Source of the DNA: a virus
Length of the DNA: 25,613 bases
Direction: 5' to 3' (one strand)
Virus record (IMG/VR): IMGVR_UViG_3300005528_002115
Location: 1 to 25,613 of that record
Every line of letters begins with the position of its first letter. The first letter of the stretch is position 1. Under the pieces are notes generated by a model. It ran no database searches. It worked only from the letters and a program-made list of their open reading frames with translations, and was not told where the DNA came from. The translations under genes and the position numbers were made by a program. This document shows positions 12,001 to 18,176 of this stretch, one piece after another.

Positions 12001-14783
12001 GGTGTATCATCTTCAACTCCAGCATTTTTTTCTATTTCTTTTAAATGCTCCTCTAATTTCTTTTTCTCAACAGCTATAATTGCATCAGTTATTCTTTCTT
12101 GCATTTTAGCAAACTCAATTGGATTGGCCAATTTATTATAAGCATCAATATATTCTTTATTATCTTTATTTAATTCAATATAGTCTAATAAATTAGTATA
12201 TATTTCATCCAACTGATCTTCTTTAATTACAATATCAATTTTAGATTCTTTATTTTTAGAATTTAAATATGTAACTAAAGCTTTTTTAGCTTTATCAGAT
12301 TTTAACTTATCTCCGCGTTCCATGTTAGCTAACTGAGAATAGTTTTCTTTCCATTCTTCTAAACTAGCTAATTGTTCTTTTTTTGCTTCTATTAAATCTT
12401 TTGTTGCATTGTCTTTTGTTTCTTGAGACTCTAAATTTTTAATCTCCATTTTTAGAAGATCTATTTCTGCCTCTGTATTTTTAGTAGCGCCAATATTTCT
12501 AAATGCTATAGCTGCTGTAGATCCTAATACAGGAACACCAGCCATTTTAACTTGCAATTCTCCAGCGCGCATTGTAGCTTTTCTAGCTTTGTAATCAACT
12601 GTGGCAAGCACTTCAATAGCATCATCCAAAGCTCGTTTAGCTCTTAATGCTGTTTTTCTCTCAGGTGTACCTTCTTTATAAAGTTCAGGAATAACTAAAT
12701 CACCAAAACGATTTTTTAAATCTCTCCATGTTTTATGAAAATCAATAACATTATCAGCAATCTTATTAAAGAATTCTTTAGTTGAAGCTACGTTTTCTTC
12801 TGTCTTATCAAATCCAAAAGCTTCTTTAAATTCATTATCATTAAAAGCATCCCCGTAGGCACGAATTGTTTCAATAACACCATCAATCATATCTGTCTTA
12901 ATAGCAGCAGATATCATTTTAGCAAATGCTGAATCTTTATTATTATGAAAAACATATGCATCTCTATTAGCAATAGCCTCTTGCATATTTTGTGCAGTTT
13001 TGTTCTGCACTTTGACATTAGCTATATGCTCAGGTAGATACTTATTAGGATTTTCATAAAAAGCATTAAGGGCTTGAATACTTTCTGTAAGTTGTTTTTT
13101 TCTTTCTTTTACTTGTAGTGGATCACTGCCTATTTTTTCTTTTGCTTTACCAACAGCAAAATTAATAGGTGATAACAATCTACCTGTTAAAGCACCCATT
13201 AAGAATGTCTTTAAGCCTTGTGTACTATACTGTTCTTTAGCAGCTTTACTTATGTAGTCAGTTAATTCAGAACCTTTTGCTCCATGATACAAATCATAAT
13301 AATAATCTTGTAAAGCTTTATTTGATGTTTCTTGAAAAAGTTCTTGAATACCTTCACTTGCTTCCCATTTAAATACATTTCTACCTACAGACTTAGTTGC
13401 TTCCCAAGCTGCTTTTTTAACACCAAAATCTTTAGAAATTTCAGAAAACAAACCTAAAGTTCCTAATGTACCTTTTTCATACACTTTAGTTAATGATTTA
13501 CCAACACCTTCTTTTGCAGCTGCTTTACCAGAAACTTTTAAAACATCTTCAGCAAACTCAGAAGTTCCTTCACCTAACACTTTTCTACCAAAAGAAAACT
13601 TGGTAAATAAGTTATCAAATTGAAGTCTATTAGCAAGCATTAAAATACCACTATTTACTTGAAAGTTATCAAATGCTGCATCTTTAGCTATTTGTTCTAT
13701 AGCAGTTAATTTATCAGGTGTAGGAGCTTCACCTGTTTTAAATAACTCTTCATCGTATAGTTTAGTATAAAGATCACCATATGTACCAGCTGCTTCCATT
13801 CTAGCTTCTGTCATTGCCATATTAGCTTCTGATAAGAAACGTCTCACCCCACCTAATCCAATAGCACCTAGTTGCAAAGCTCCAGCTCCTGCTTTACCAT
13901 ACTTAGCTAGTGCATATCCTGTATCAACAAATGGTATTATTTTACGAGCTCCTGTTACAAGAAACTCAGGAATACTATTTGACTTCCAAATAGGCGTACC
14001 TAATTTTACCATATCTTTGGCAATATCAGCTTTGGTAACTATTCTACCTGCCCACTTAGGAGCACTTAAACCAAGTTTAGCTACTGAAAATTCTGTAGAT
14101 AAACCTAAAGTTAAAAGTTCTTCAGAAAGAAATTGACCTATAGTTCCAAGAGCAAATCCTGATTGCTGAAGCATGTCACCAAAAAACTTCCTATTAAATA
14201 TGCCTTCTTCATATTCAGGTAAATTATAAATGGCATATTTATTCATTATTTCTTTAGTAGCTCTATCTTGCTCTAATAAATCTTCAGGTGAACCTATTAA
14301 ATCTGTTTTAGCTTCATCCCAATTTGTACTCCATATAGCATCAATTAGATTACCCCATCCTTTCCATCCTTCAACAAATGTATTCCCAGCAAGTTTAAAC
14401 ATTCCTGTTAATCCATTACCCCATACATCACCCCATGTTTGACGTTTAGCATATGCAAATTCATTTTGAGGACCAAGATATGGATTATAACCAAGTTGGG
14501 CAAAGTCACGTGTATTACTAGTATATCTCTCTACTTGAGATCTATCCCAATCAAAAAATACAGGAGCAGCCATAGCTGTGCCTGAAGGTGCTTTATTTTC
14601 AAATGATTGCAAACCTTTTTCTACTGGATCAAGTTGAGCTGGTGGTTGATATCCAAAACCATCGTTAATACTAGTATTAATAAGATCCAACATATCTGGA
14701 CCTCTATCTGGAAGTGGAAGTTCAGGCTCACTTAAATATGCACCTTGTAGTTGTTCAGGAATTATACCAGTACCAAAATCCAT
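1..14783 (-). CDS. Giant crAss-like virion RNA polymerase polyprotein (C-terminus beyond window)
   Basis: This is one open frame of 4927 complete codons starting at ATG 14783-14781 (MDFGTGIIPEQ...). I read every codon to the left edge and found no stop, so the C-terminus lies outside the window. The start follows the previous stop by 19 nt. Order of parts: hydrophobic/Gly-rich segments near residues 203-228, 293-318 and 518-551; charged helices and coiled coil near 1120-1440; a zincin-like HEAFE site at 2556-2560; and, near 4033-4076, RxPT followed by DFDVD. The last matches the catalytic double-psi barrel of two-barrel RNA polymerases and the DFDxD loop of the crAss-like virion polymerase (phi14:2 gp66, about 2,200 residues). 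The family role is transcription of early genes from incoming DNA. Here some 2,700 extra residues lie N-terminal to the part that size would predict, so the product is a fusion or polyprotein. It contains no cysteine. The polymerase assignment is strong; the roles of the other parts are inferred. Confidence 0.9.
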   Translation of the reverse strand, partial: MDFGTGIIPEQLQGAYLSEPELPLPDRGPDMLDLINTSINDGFGYQPPAQLDPVEKGLQSFENKAPSGTAMAAPVFFDWDRSQVERYTSNTRDFAQLGYNPYLGPQNEFAYAKRQTWGDVWGNGLTGMFKLAGNTFVEGWKGWGNLIDAIWSTNWDEAKTDLIGSPEDLLEQDRATKEIMNKYAIYNLPEYEEGIFNRKFFGDMLQQSGFALGTIGQFLSEELLTLGLSTEFSVAKLGLSAPKWAGRIVTKADIAKDMVKLGTPIWKSNSIPEFLVTGARKIIPFVDTGYALAKYGKAGAGALQLGAIGLGGVRRFLSEANMAMTEARMEAAGTYGDLYTKLYDEELFKTGEAPTPDKLTAIEQIAKDAAFDNFQVNSGILMLANRLQFDNLFTKFSFGRKVLGEGTSEFAEDVLKVSGKAAAKEGVGKSLTKVYEKGTLGTLGLFSEISKDFGVKKAAWEATKSVGRNVFKWEASEGIQELFQETSNKALQDYYYDLYHGAKGSELTDYISKAAKEQYSTQGLKTFLMGALTGRLLSPINFAVGKAKEKIGSDPLQVKERKKQLTESIQALNAFYENPNKYLPEHIANVKVQNKTAQNMQEAIANRDAYVFHNNKDSAFAKMISAAIKTDMIDGVIETIRAYGDAFNDNEFKEAFGFDKTEENVASTKEFFNKIADNVIDFHKTWRDLKNRFGDLVIPELYKEGTPERKTALRAKRALDDAIEVLATVDYKARKATMRAGELQVKMAGVPVLGSTAAIAFRNIGATKNTEAEIDLLKMEIKNLESQETKDNATKDLIEAKKEQLASLEEWKENYSQLANMERGDKLKSDKAKKALVTYLNSKNKESKIDIVIKEDQLDEIYTNLLDYIELNKDNKEYIDAYNKLANPIEFAKMQERITDAIIAVEKKKLEEHLKEIEKNAGVEDDTPKAVTTIVTKDKEGKEVTFEIKEGENYITESSPKKRIYKGKVPVIQYDQDIIKIVSIDDRGISFTYNDEKEVIIMSVDEFSQIGKLYPLSSMTDHERIYFKNRDVVFDLNVFKKTGKPHYTKGKYANKDFSSTGINVKARLELIKENGEYVLKIVYINPVRNVKESIYYNAEYLKKYASNKKDVLDITESEDEVVSRRTETRRQSQLKMLNEALEDVMSKSDKLLVDRNKNEEEYNKIKKELEDYIAEIELIEEEFQNKPYVRGRKSKVRIELEQRKEVLINLVQSAERLIENLQIQSQELQKQQDVLNQLLEYYFEGIEEIEQSGQPFTMVDGKIYTSEQERLNEAQQQEIIKPSRGITTDQISGMLDETELELDLVNERISILQNMIDYSNKLLERINRVTDLFDTLAGINDKKQLLNQLVLMKRQEKDADNKKTIQNIINSLNDGDSMELAYIFELVDRVVDSKKELKELLEQARYLQDRYDRLTLAYQQRGEISALEKRIGMLQAVQEGIILGYNLIQQKEGIIKQEGNKIITKPNSVPVKDEMIQGVDALFSTEPIIDIAPGSEEEAETFKQMEAFAPILDENALFKTAGRHFADKNDTQITSPQEARFFKFSETAKLSDENGSVFYLMPVTKDSKEFQELRSEGFEDDIRLVVVRRDAMGNFKPVGMDGNILENPTKENMVYTGMHGSKELLGDDADATYEWLKDNFAIYDKKTQKNRVTKEQALAFATYFKQVRNAIKEKVKAGETVVLPIIDKSPGIYNREPLVGGYDEDGNPTPQRPQELSLEGRLIEDNPDFTNLKHPDGRPVRIVISKNDTRVKAGRAMVVRPGEPPIVVYNRKFTAEEQENVINILKRLSELFIQKNSELGLNEEQLAEFQTALRYLQGVTYWSPVQEGKKPSPFQLSVQSGLNIGSTNILFTADSIEKNRDKILEALQYHKVNNTLLNDKNKTESFYDVKVIDGKIVRGKQYVNYQHYLLAERPGGSVLYTNIKPYTSPSENKTEAQNYQLKNVYFKYDASGFVAEPVQAAGDQPTTTPKSIKQYSLYQKEVRADDGSIFYNIENNIPKEGKVTFVTRRRNGNELYLHTEYKNGKYEIFQVIDEKGEDLTNADLNGQKVKDFYQGEFDKRFEAVNKFSQTVAQGKSIQLEMIDSFKETFIRIEEYAKQGETVNDVKVAQVLTSQSTPVTPVSVSDAQTRKNKAIASIEKVTDGWRAIADDPGGASADELIGDTREDVLKQIDEKYKDEIASTAPVFNVEAKRKEVRAAIQKAGQGEGGQFFVTLSDGTRESAVRISLSGNELGIGNKGVTVDLSTIVKIENPDGSVVYDVTKTSDIERKPGITVLPNGNLRIVAYRTEKVGPTSKNQFQRGKGLYLSLDKPYPGEEIYTVEIEISPENLLDRKFGYGKISEDEFINKKNQARPSLETLHEFKQNLGIKAEIGSIDGALQNEFVLFDQDLINKALASKQPISLKSTAAPVVGKTLAASGITFDDFVNQKYKDYVSEARSQGATPLSKEEYTTKYNKQLNLEYKSKVQVSAQTSAQNLLDMAKQAKPKDDYDANARVGEITAATKTEDIAKFKEWLSKVLPQIPLDILDELVDGKYMGQFVNGMIRMYKFAEEGTGFHEAFEAVWNAYLSPEKQQALIDEYKKRKDYKSQPSYLWAVANYKTQDEKRLIKEALAEEFREYMLKEGTEVKAESPKRNTFFRRLWNWLKKILGLTKEKVAEIEDETTKLFGQIAKGEFKDATPLQNFDPSVKHNRASVSGTSVEFTQQLMEGLTAIFFSKLNNESYKAKGYTIEKMFDEDNNIFEDLFKASWSTIFNRFMPGLNDVMQRDEFKYASPEVQTEFINQYREYRIAEDQKIASNLYFQKERVLNSEIYNTEVKEQFKNYLSQFGLKFKQVEDVKKSEEDIAEIEAKEENANTLGIRDVIYVDPTSLTNPTVRLLILSLPDNKTDESGKVSDVRNKLNLPSLVSYKRKMNILLNELSDVVPMMRKQEDGTFKKTSALEEMFNKLDKKFKDPIYKFRYKDGYQWIENLKSRLKYDTLKNGGIVSDDDVRLLVAFETSFTRNRNNPLKIIVGADGKIRHVNAVSVNTKEKIREEWRNGIKEKAYKVDISKLDTGGIVYISPANTIEINLSSPRLTYILGASDVKGHLGAFNALGISLSTKPENLSETNKNIIKNAYNSLKYVLEDAVKNNKTIKYDSLFGTDLIGGPLNALLELELNFRSEDTLLSHQTADGKTQYAITLPSEISYVLHSLNSANTLEEFIMSNPQYGTVVGDIIKLNPYNSTSEILSPGGIVFDAKGRKREGVKIDYEYISGMAAERESDGENTDKLNFNDKIIQEIYHILRGSYFTVINSDKSSEFAVKMGHFVKMSEISNLGLIEDKYINALKAEVMHALRFHFYPNNIQNHQDRILELGHFSNIPGLEKGSNLRNYFEKLVKDTKITKRTKIENATLIFEALTENFVSTVKNEGILKDYVESQVKETKQWLVNKEIVKTVEIDAGVTVINVLNRFKALGIPKDADAISGINTKEMSEAEFNKLARFLVVNRQLAVYEQHKLFYGHPALYKDLAKRSSGANSQKNVISENPHVISWMEQNKPRYDGRVRDADNPVMRSISYADPKVTSPYLKYIAEELFKDISTKVDKKRAEQLIGAKFNEDGSLKSIVGGKGTYISSYINMDEADGQAMIMPDYFRDMLYLSGMLSKEQEALLDYENALEIIDRSDKSHPYYNPKYTKEQIQKAKEVLSKPKPEAILQVLKPQGFGFQNTDGMSHINFLKNSVFPLTWSRVKNNPEMMSKYIDAKNQGVDIIDFGSGHKVGAMTKPNGKLTPFYNEDGTISKEVPILQDIFSKYFGIQVSTPDYAKNVVIFGSQIRKLILSDLPESLKPYAEEYKNVLNALLDIEREALLQELGLKQNEDGSYDIENVGKLMETLRQEAIKRNLPDNVVEMLDTFIDDNKEVPKYPLDANPARERIESVLNSLVDNRIIRTEMFGKANVQVSSTLFAQGRKLLYIKDGVYQNVEDYSKLSKKEKESVTISSSNLNFYNTDYGRYIEVYTPWYFKGITPQEAGFVQNEEGIWVAPEGKDFADLLNSIGSRIPTSGLNMIDSIVIKGFLDPSYGDMVVVPSEMVGKTGSDFDVDKLNMFLANYYISKKTNEIKYIKYSSSPDELNNRYNRYINDKYADIIKPVINIINNLKEEIRTGVKEIKQLEEELYYFEELIYKGNAIEGKLVSDLFNKKIKNIQQAMLADEELKMNQLNVEALSVALDKAADDYNALKTEITTKDSLQEFSKRSIEDQNSKKALQNRVIEIIKTILEHPDNQRQLLTPNSASKLKKLSEYILELKGIKRDDTNMTKLSEWVTMSETRETFVTSKQLVGVAALQITSHTMSQIGEVELTGTYKDYDGTTRQVKIKLPNSNTNKLDLTVDEDGMYIFDLFNEALTGSVDAAKDPFIFDIRLNLETAATWFYLTKRGVSQENIALMFNQPVIDDYFKYRDANKTFVNEVNDEALYFNEVIIKAASLYYTQGTGNVIDTTQYPDKTLALFRGIQQQFKQYTPQQLAEAISSKTLTKEQNLMQVAILMDMLDYKTQADKLSNFIRGISYDTTKTKNIVESHLQQSRYNRAVNDNFIKQDSLDRVFDKTFLGKVKEVKDDVRNMFEKFFVVLNPKSLPAFEPILEKLDDDGIFMTNEDKAEYLNRYQNFFIAYILQNTPFGNNERLNQYFNLFTDGKNESLAKRLKRMKDKYPDSLALKNLFPVINQNRLSTDNIKMFNNKMSSYDVNVISESIDILYSQAEMIGDFELKEFIDNLARLAILQSGVQLSPVTFTKVLPLNLYAGLTADIFKNYANSPDVVNVDQVWKTFHQNNYKNNKIVPKQKYSAKYLQNGLLVIRGDRNIARNQYIKMYVPVDGVDTKNDKLPFDERFKLNLYERIKITDTTGSDVTLDKSVVKYRPINKLGNGMYLVETTPNPLTEASRFAVNGDVNESMHDE
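2544..2699 (-). other. RNA polymerase catalytic double-psi barrel segment (RxPT...DFDVD)
   Basis: Within the giant protein, R4033-I-P4035-T is followed 37 residues later by G-S-D4072-F-D-V-D4076-K-L-N. Multisubunit RNA polymerase largest subunits carry the same layout: E. coli beta-prime has RAPTLHR followed by NADFDGD, about 35 residues from R to the first D. The three aspartates at 2568-2570, 2562-2564 and 2556-2558 should bind the catalytic magnesium ions. The middle V replaces the cellular G, as expected for the DFDxD form in crAss-like phages. The segment between (IVIKGF, then MVVVP) has the alternating beta pattern expected of the barrel. Confidence 0.85.
6927..7118 (-). other. Zincin-like metallopeptidase site with altered second ligand (HEAFE)
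   Basis: The sequence GTGFHEAFEAVW has H2556-E2557-A-F-E2560, and 49-58 residues later comes a helix EALAEEFREYM (E2609, E2613, E2614). Gluzincins have HExxH plus a downstream Glu, and zincin domains are known in large phage polyproteins, so position and spacing fit that family. The second His is Glu here, so either the metal site is unusual or the domain is inactive. No other HExxH was noticed in the protein. Confidence 0.5.
10460..11430 (-). other. Long coiled-coil region of the giant protein
   Basis: Residues about 1118-1441 are dominated by Glu, Lys, Leu, Gln and Asn in long helices with heptad-like Leu/Ile spacing, for example around ALEDVMSKSDKLL, LIENLQIQSQELLQ and SALEKRIGMLQ. A short break (residues about 1255-1285, with GQPFTMVDGK) separates two halves. 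It probably acts as a rod or oligomerisation segment between the N-terminal part and the zincin and polymerase parts. Confidence 0.55.
13130..14175 (-). other. N-terminal hydrophobic, possibly membrane-active segments of the giant protein
   Basis: Three stretches stand out from an otherwise charged protein: around residues 203-228 (GFALGTIGQFLSEELLTLG), 293-318 (AGAGALQLGAIGLGG) and 518-551 (LKTFLMGALTGRLL). They are Gly/Ala/Leu-rich and amphipathic rather than clean 20-residue transmembrane helices. An ejected phage protein that must enter or cross the inner membrane could use such segments. This is inference from composition only. Confidence 0.35.
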
Positions 14784-14802
14784 ATCTTTATATTAATTTT
14801 AT
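14784..14802 (-). promoter_or_regulatory. 19-nt leader of the giant gene
   Basis: The minus-strand sequence before the ATG is almost only A and T, with a weak TAAAG three bases before the start and no GGAGG-like site. AT-rich leaders without a strong Shine-Dalgarno are usual in Bacteroidota and their phages. The tight spacing to the upstream stop indicates co-transcription with the gene before it. Confidence 0.5.
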
Positions 14803-17800
14803 TTATTTTAAATTAATTCCATTTTGATTAAAAAACAAATCTCTACTAATTATTGAAGGCGACCCTCCTCCAGTATTTTGAGTATTTTTTCTATTTTTTA
14901 AATACTCTTCATACTTTTGTTGTAGATCAAAATTAGCTTTTAAATTATCATAGTAAATCTTTTGTATTTCAAAAACAATTTCATCAGGAGTTTTTTCTTG
15001 AAGACTAAATATTCTATCAGTAATTTGTCTTTCTTCAAGTCTTGTTCTCATTTCATTTGTTTTAGGATCTATTTCGTTTATACGAACATTATATTTTAAA
15101 TTAAGCCTCACTGTACTAGGCATAGATTGAGGTGTAGATCCATCTCTATCAGGAGTTAATGTAAAATTAAAACCTGTTGCATTCATCATATCATCAGATT
15201 TAAATTGCTTTCCTCTTAATAATGTTTGATAAATATAATATCCAGAATTCTTAGGCATATCACGTAAGTTCGGACCTAAACTAGGACTTCCTTCATTAAT
15301 TGCAAATACAAATTTTTTGCCAGCCAAATCTGTTAATTTTTCAGTTCCTAAAACAATTTTTGAACCATCAGTAATAGCTCCAAAATCTACAGATATATTT
15401 GCTCTTCCTGCTATTAATCCACCACCTGCTGTATTGTATTTAAAACCTCCAAAATACTGTTCTGTTTGTTTTTCATTTTGTTGCAGTTTTCTTATTGCAG
15501 CCATTTCAGGAATAGTAGCTTCTCTTATTGTTCCATTACTTTCTTCTATATAAACTTCGGCATTTGCAGGTTCTAACACTTCTTGAAAAAGAGCAAATGC
15601 TTTATCACCATCTCTTGTACTTTTTTCTGGATCAAATAAATAACTAAAGTTAGTCCCCACTTTACCTGTTTGACTTGAAAAAAATTGTAAACTGGGAACT
15701 ACTGAATTATATACTTTGTTATAGTTTTTTCTAAAATCCCAAGGTTCTCCAAATTTATCAGTAAAGTTATCTATTGTCTGTTTAAGTTTTAAAAGATCTT
15801 TTTCCTGTGCATAAAGAGTTTCTCCATTCATTTCAATTTGAATAGACTTTAAAGCTGTTGGATCTGTAGATACAGGTGTTTTATAACCACCAATAATTTT
15901 ATAACTAAATTTATTATTAAAAATAGCTTGAGCTATTGCTTCAGGTTTAAGTTTAATATTAAACATATTTGGTACCTGAATTGGTAAATTTGCACCTATA
16001 ATTGGAACACCAGCATAAGTAGTAAACGTAAAATCTTTAAATGCTTTAACTTCAGATATTTGTGCAAGTTTTTCAGAAGTTAGTAACTCATATGTACCAT
16101 CATTTTTTTTAGTAAAATATTTATTTGCTTCTGCTGGATTTGTTTTTGCATATTTATCTAATATTTGTTTTCTATTTTCTTCATTAGCCAAATAAACTTC
16201 TAGGTTTGTTTTAGCAACGTTATAATTAATTAATGCTTTTTGTTCTTGAGCTGTTAACATAAAATCTAATGGTTGAGGTTTTCCATCTGCACCAATATGA
16301 TTTTTAGCCTCATCCATTCTATCTTTTAAATAACCCTGCGTATATGCAATTAAAGCATTACGCATTGTTCCTGGTCCTGTAAGTTTTGTTATACCAGCTT
16401 CTTTAACATATTTATTTTCAATAAGTAACTTTTCTAATTTTTTTGAAGCAGCAGCTTGCTCAGGTGTAAATTTATAATCAGGAGCTCCTGGATTAAACAG
16501 ACCACCTCTTAATTCATTATCAAAAGCTGATGAAATACTTGCTACTTCAGCATCAGTTAATCCTAAACCATTCTTTGCAAAATATAATAAACCATCAGGA
16601 CTAAATGCAAGATTATATGAACTATAAAAAAGTTCTTTTTGACGTCTATCAAATATTTCAGCAGCAGTTCCTTGTTCAATAACATTAGTTGTACCTAGTC
16701 CAAGATATCTACCACCAGTTACTGTTTCAATTCCTTTTATAGGTTCAGTTAAAACATTTCCTTTTTTGTCTACTAACTGACCTAATGCATTTGTAGTTAC
16801 ACCTGAAGATCCACCAGATCCACCAGATCCATCAGTTTTTTTATTAGGATTAGCTCTTTCCCACAAATCCTGGTCACGTTTCCACTCTGCTTCTTGTTTA
16901 TTTAACTCATAATTTAAAACATCTAAATCAAATTTTCTTTGATTAAGTTGGGCTTCTTGTGCTTTAAAATATGTTTCATTAGGCTTAATCTTTCTAGATT
17001 CTAATGAAGACACACCTGTAGACCAATTATCTACAAGACGTTGTTTAGCAAGTTTACCAAAGAAACCTTCAGGATTTAAAATAATATTGTTTTTAAGTTG
17101 GGCTTGATAATTTTTAGGAAAATTAATTTCGTATTCTTTATCTATAGCATTTGATTTTCCTAATAACTCAGCTTTTTGTTTTTGATATTGTAACGCAGCT
17201 TGTTGATATTCAGGAGTGAGATTTTTTGGAAGAGCGTTTAATAACCCATTAATTCTAGCAATTTCTACAGCTACATTATTTTTTCTTTTTTGATATCCTT
17301 TATCAAACTCACCTACTACATCATCAGCCATTTTTTCGTAAATCTGAGCATCTGTTAGATTAGGAAATTGATTTTTGTATTGTTTGTATCTTTCTTCTTT
17401 TTCCACTCTACCTGTTACACTAAATTGCTCATAGAAATTATTACCTATCATTGACTCAGCCCATGTAGCAAAATGTTTTTTAGATCTCTCTCCATTTTCT
17501 GTACTAATTAAATATGCACCATCAGCACTTGTCTCATCCCAAACTATTTTTAAACCATCTTTACCAGCAACTTCATTTAAATATTTTTCAATATTAGTAA
17601 AAGGAATAGCTTTACGCTTTTGTACTTTTGAAAAATCATCATCTGTTCTATTAGCATTAATCAAAACATCTAAACCGTTCTGAAGATCTTTAGCTACAAC
17701 ACCACTATATTGTTCTCTTATCTTAGGGTCATCACTATTTTTCCAACTTTCAAGAGTTTGAAATTCATTTTGATAAGCTTTGGTAAGTTGTGCATCTTTT

Positions 17801-18117
17801 ACAATAAAATTATCTTCCCAAAAAGGAGCAAATATTCCACGAGCAGCAGCTACATTTTGAGGTTGAGCAAAATCAAACCCAGCCATTTTTTGAAGATTTG
17901 CTCTAGCTTGTTTAATATACTCATCTCTTATTTGTATATTGTACTTATTAGAAAGAGGAGCATTAAGTACTGATTCCCAAGCACTTCTAGCTTTAGAAAT
18001 ACCTTCCTCATACAATGCAGTTTTCCTTTGAAGCATTTTATCATAAAATGCTAAATCAGGTTTGTATATATAAGGTTCAGGAAAAACGTCTGTAATATTG
18101 GGAATATAAGTTGCCAT
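14803..18117 (-). CDS. Conserved crAss-like virion (probable cargo) protein, 1104 aa
   Basis: The N-terminus MATYIPNITDVFPEPYIYKP continues with PDLAFYDKMLQRK, and residues about 85-100 read KMAGFDFAQPQNVAAARGIF. This N-terminal pattern is one I recall from large virion proteins encoded just before the RNA polymerase gene in crAss-like phages; I cannot run a search to confirm it. Residues about 270-425 are helical and charged (coiled-coil-like). A flexible Gly/Ser linker (GSGGSGGSS) near residue 430 splits the protein into two halves. The second half is mixed alpha/beta and ends in an Asn/Gly-rich tail. There is no signal peptide, transmembrane helix or metal-binding motif, and no cysteine in 1104 residues. 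It lies 59 nt after gene B and 19 nt before the giant gene, so it is probably in one late transcript. It probably travels in the virion and may be ejected; the biochemical role is unknown. Confidence 0.85.
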   Translation of the reverse strand: MATYIPNITDVFPEPYIYKPDLAFYDKMLQRKTALYEEGISKARSAWESVLNAPLSNKYNIQIRDEYIKQARANLQKMAGFDFAQPQNVAAARGIFAPFWEDNFIVKDAQLTKAYQNEFQTLESWKNSDDPKIREQYSGVVAKDLQNGLDVLINANRTDDDFSKVQKRKAIPFTNIEKYLNEVAGKDGLKIVWDETSADGAYLISTENGERSKKHFATWAESMIGNNFYEQFSVTGRVEKEERYKQYKNQFPNLTDAQIYEKMADDVVGEFDKGYQKRKNNVAVEIARINGLLNALPKNLTPEYQQAALQYQKQKAELLGKSNAIDKEYEINFPKNYQAQLKNNIILNPEGFFGKLAKQRLVDNWSTGVSSLESRKIKPNETYFKAQEAQLNQRKFDLDVLNYELNKQEAEWKRDQDLWERANPNKKTDGSGGSGGSSGVTTNALGQLVDKKGNVLTEPIKGIETVTGGRYLGLGTTNVIEQGTAAEIFDRRQKELFYSSYNLAFSPDGLLYFAKNGLGLTDAEVASISSAFDNELRGGLFNPGAPDYKFTPEQAAASKKLEKLLIENKYVKEAGITKLTGPGTMRNALIAYTQGYLKDRMDEAKNHIGADGKPQPLDFMLTAQEQKALINYNVAKTNLEVYLANEENRKQILDKYAKTNPAEANKYFTKKNDGTYELLTSEKLAQISEVKAFKDFTFTTYAGVPIIGANLPIQVPNMFNIKLKPEAIAQAIFNNKFSYKIIGGYKTPVSTDPTALKSIQIEMNGETLYAQEKDLLKLKQTIDNFTDKFGEPWDFRKNYNKVYNSVVPSLQFFSSQTGKVGTNFSYLFDPEKSTRDGDKAFALFQEVLEPANAEVYIEESNGTIREATIPEMAAIRKLQQNEKQTEQYFGGFKYNTAGGGLIAGRANISVDFGAITDGSKIVLGTEKLTDLAGKKFVFAINEGSPSLGPNLRDMPKNSGYYIYQTLLRGKQFKSDDMMNATGFNFTLTPDRDGSTPQSMPSTVRLNLKYNVRINEIDPKTNEMRTRLEERQITDRIFSLQEKTPDEIVFEIQKIYYDNLKANFDLQQKYEEYLKNRKNTQNTGGGSPSIISRDLFFNQNGINLK
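16801..16842 (-). repeat. Gly-Ser linker-coding repeat
   Basis: On the plus strand the unit gatccacca recurs in tandem with slight variation, encoding GSGGSGGSSG on the minus strand. It marks an interdomain linker in the 1104-residue protein. Confidence 0.7.
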
Positions 18118-18176
18118 ACTGTTACATTATAAATATACTATAAAATTTTCTAAGTTTAAAACTAAACTTCTAAGGT
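18118..18176 (-). other. 59-nt gap, the only sizeable intergenic space
   Basis: This AT-rich gap separates genes B and C. It holds the inverted repeat listed separately and a leader ending TAATGTAACAGT before the ATG, with no Shine-Dalgarno. Every other gap in the window is 19-20 nt, so if an internal transcription or processing signal exists, this is the likeliest place. Confidence 0.5.
18152..18169 (-). terminator. 7-bp hairpin after gene B (weak terminator or mRNA structure)
   Basis: On the minus strand AAGTTTA, a GTTT loop and TAAACTT form a perfect 7-bp stem starting seven bases after the TAA of gene B. The stem has one G-C pair at each strand's end region and is followed by AGAAAATTTTATAG, not a clean T-run, so strong intrinsic termination is unlikely. 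It could cause partial attenuation or protect the 3' end of a processed transcript. Confidence 0.3.

Noticed and set aside
1-14783. Several separate genes within the left 14.8 kb
   Set aside because: Every codon in the minus frame starting at 14783 was read and none is TAA, TAG or TGA. Plus-strand frames there are short, Ser/Phe/Ile-rich and without sensible starts, as expected of antisense reading.
18130-18137. Bacteroidota-type -7 promoter element (TATATTTA)
   Set aside because: It differs from TAnnTTTG at the last base, and there is no TTG at the -33 position; AT-rich sequence gives such matches by chance.
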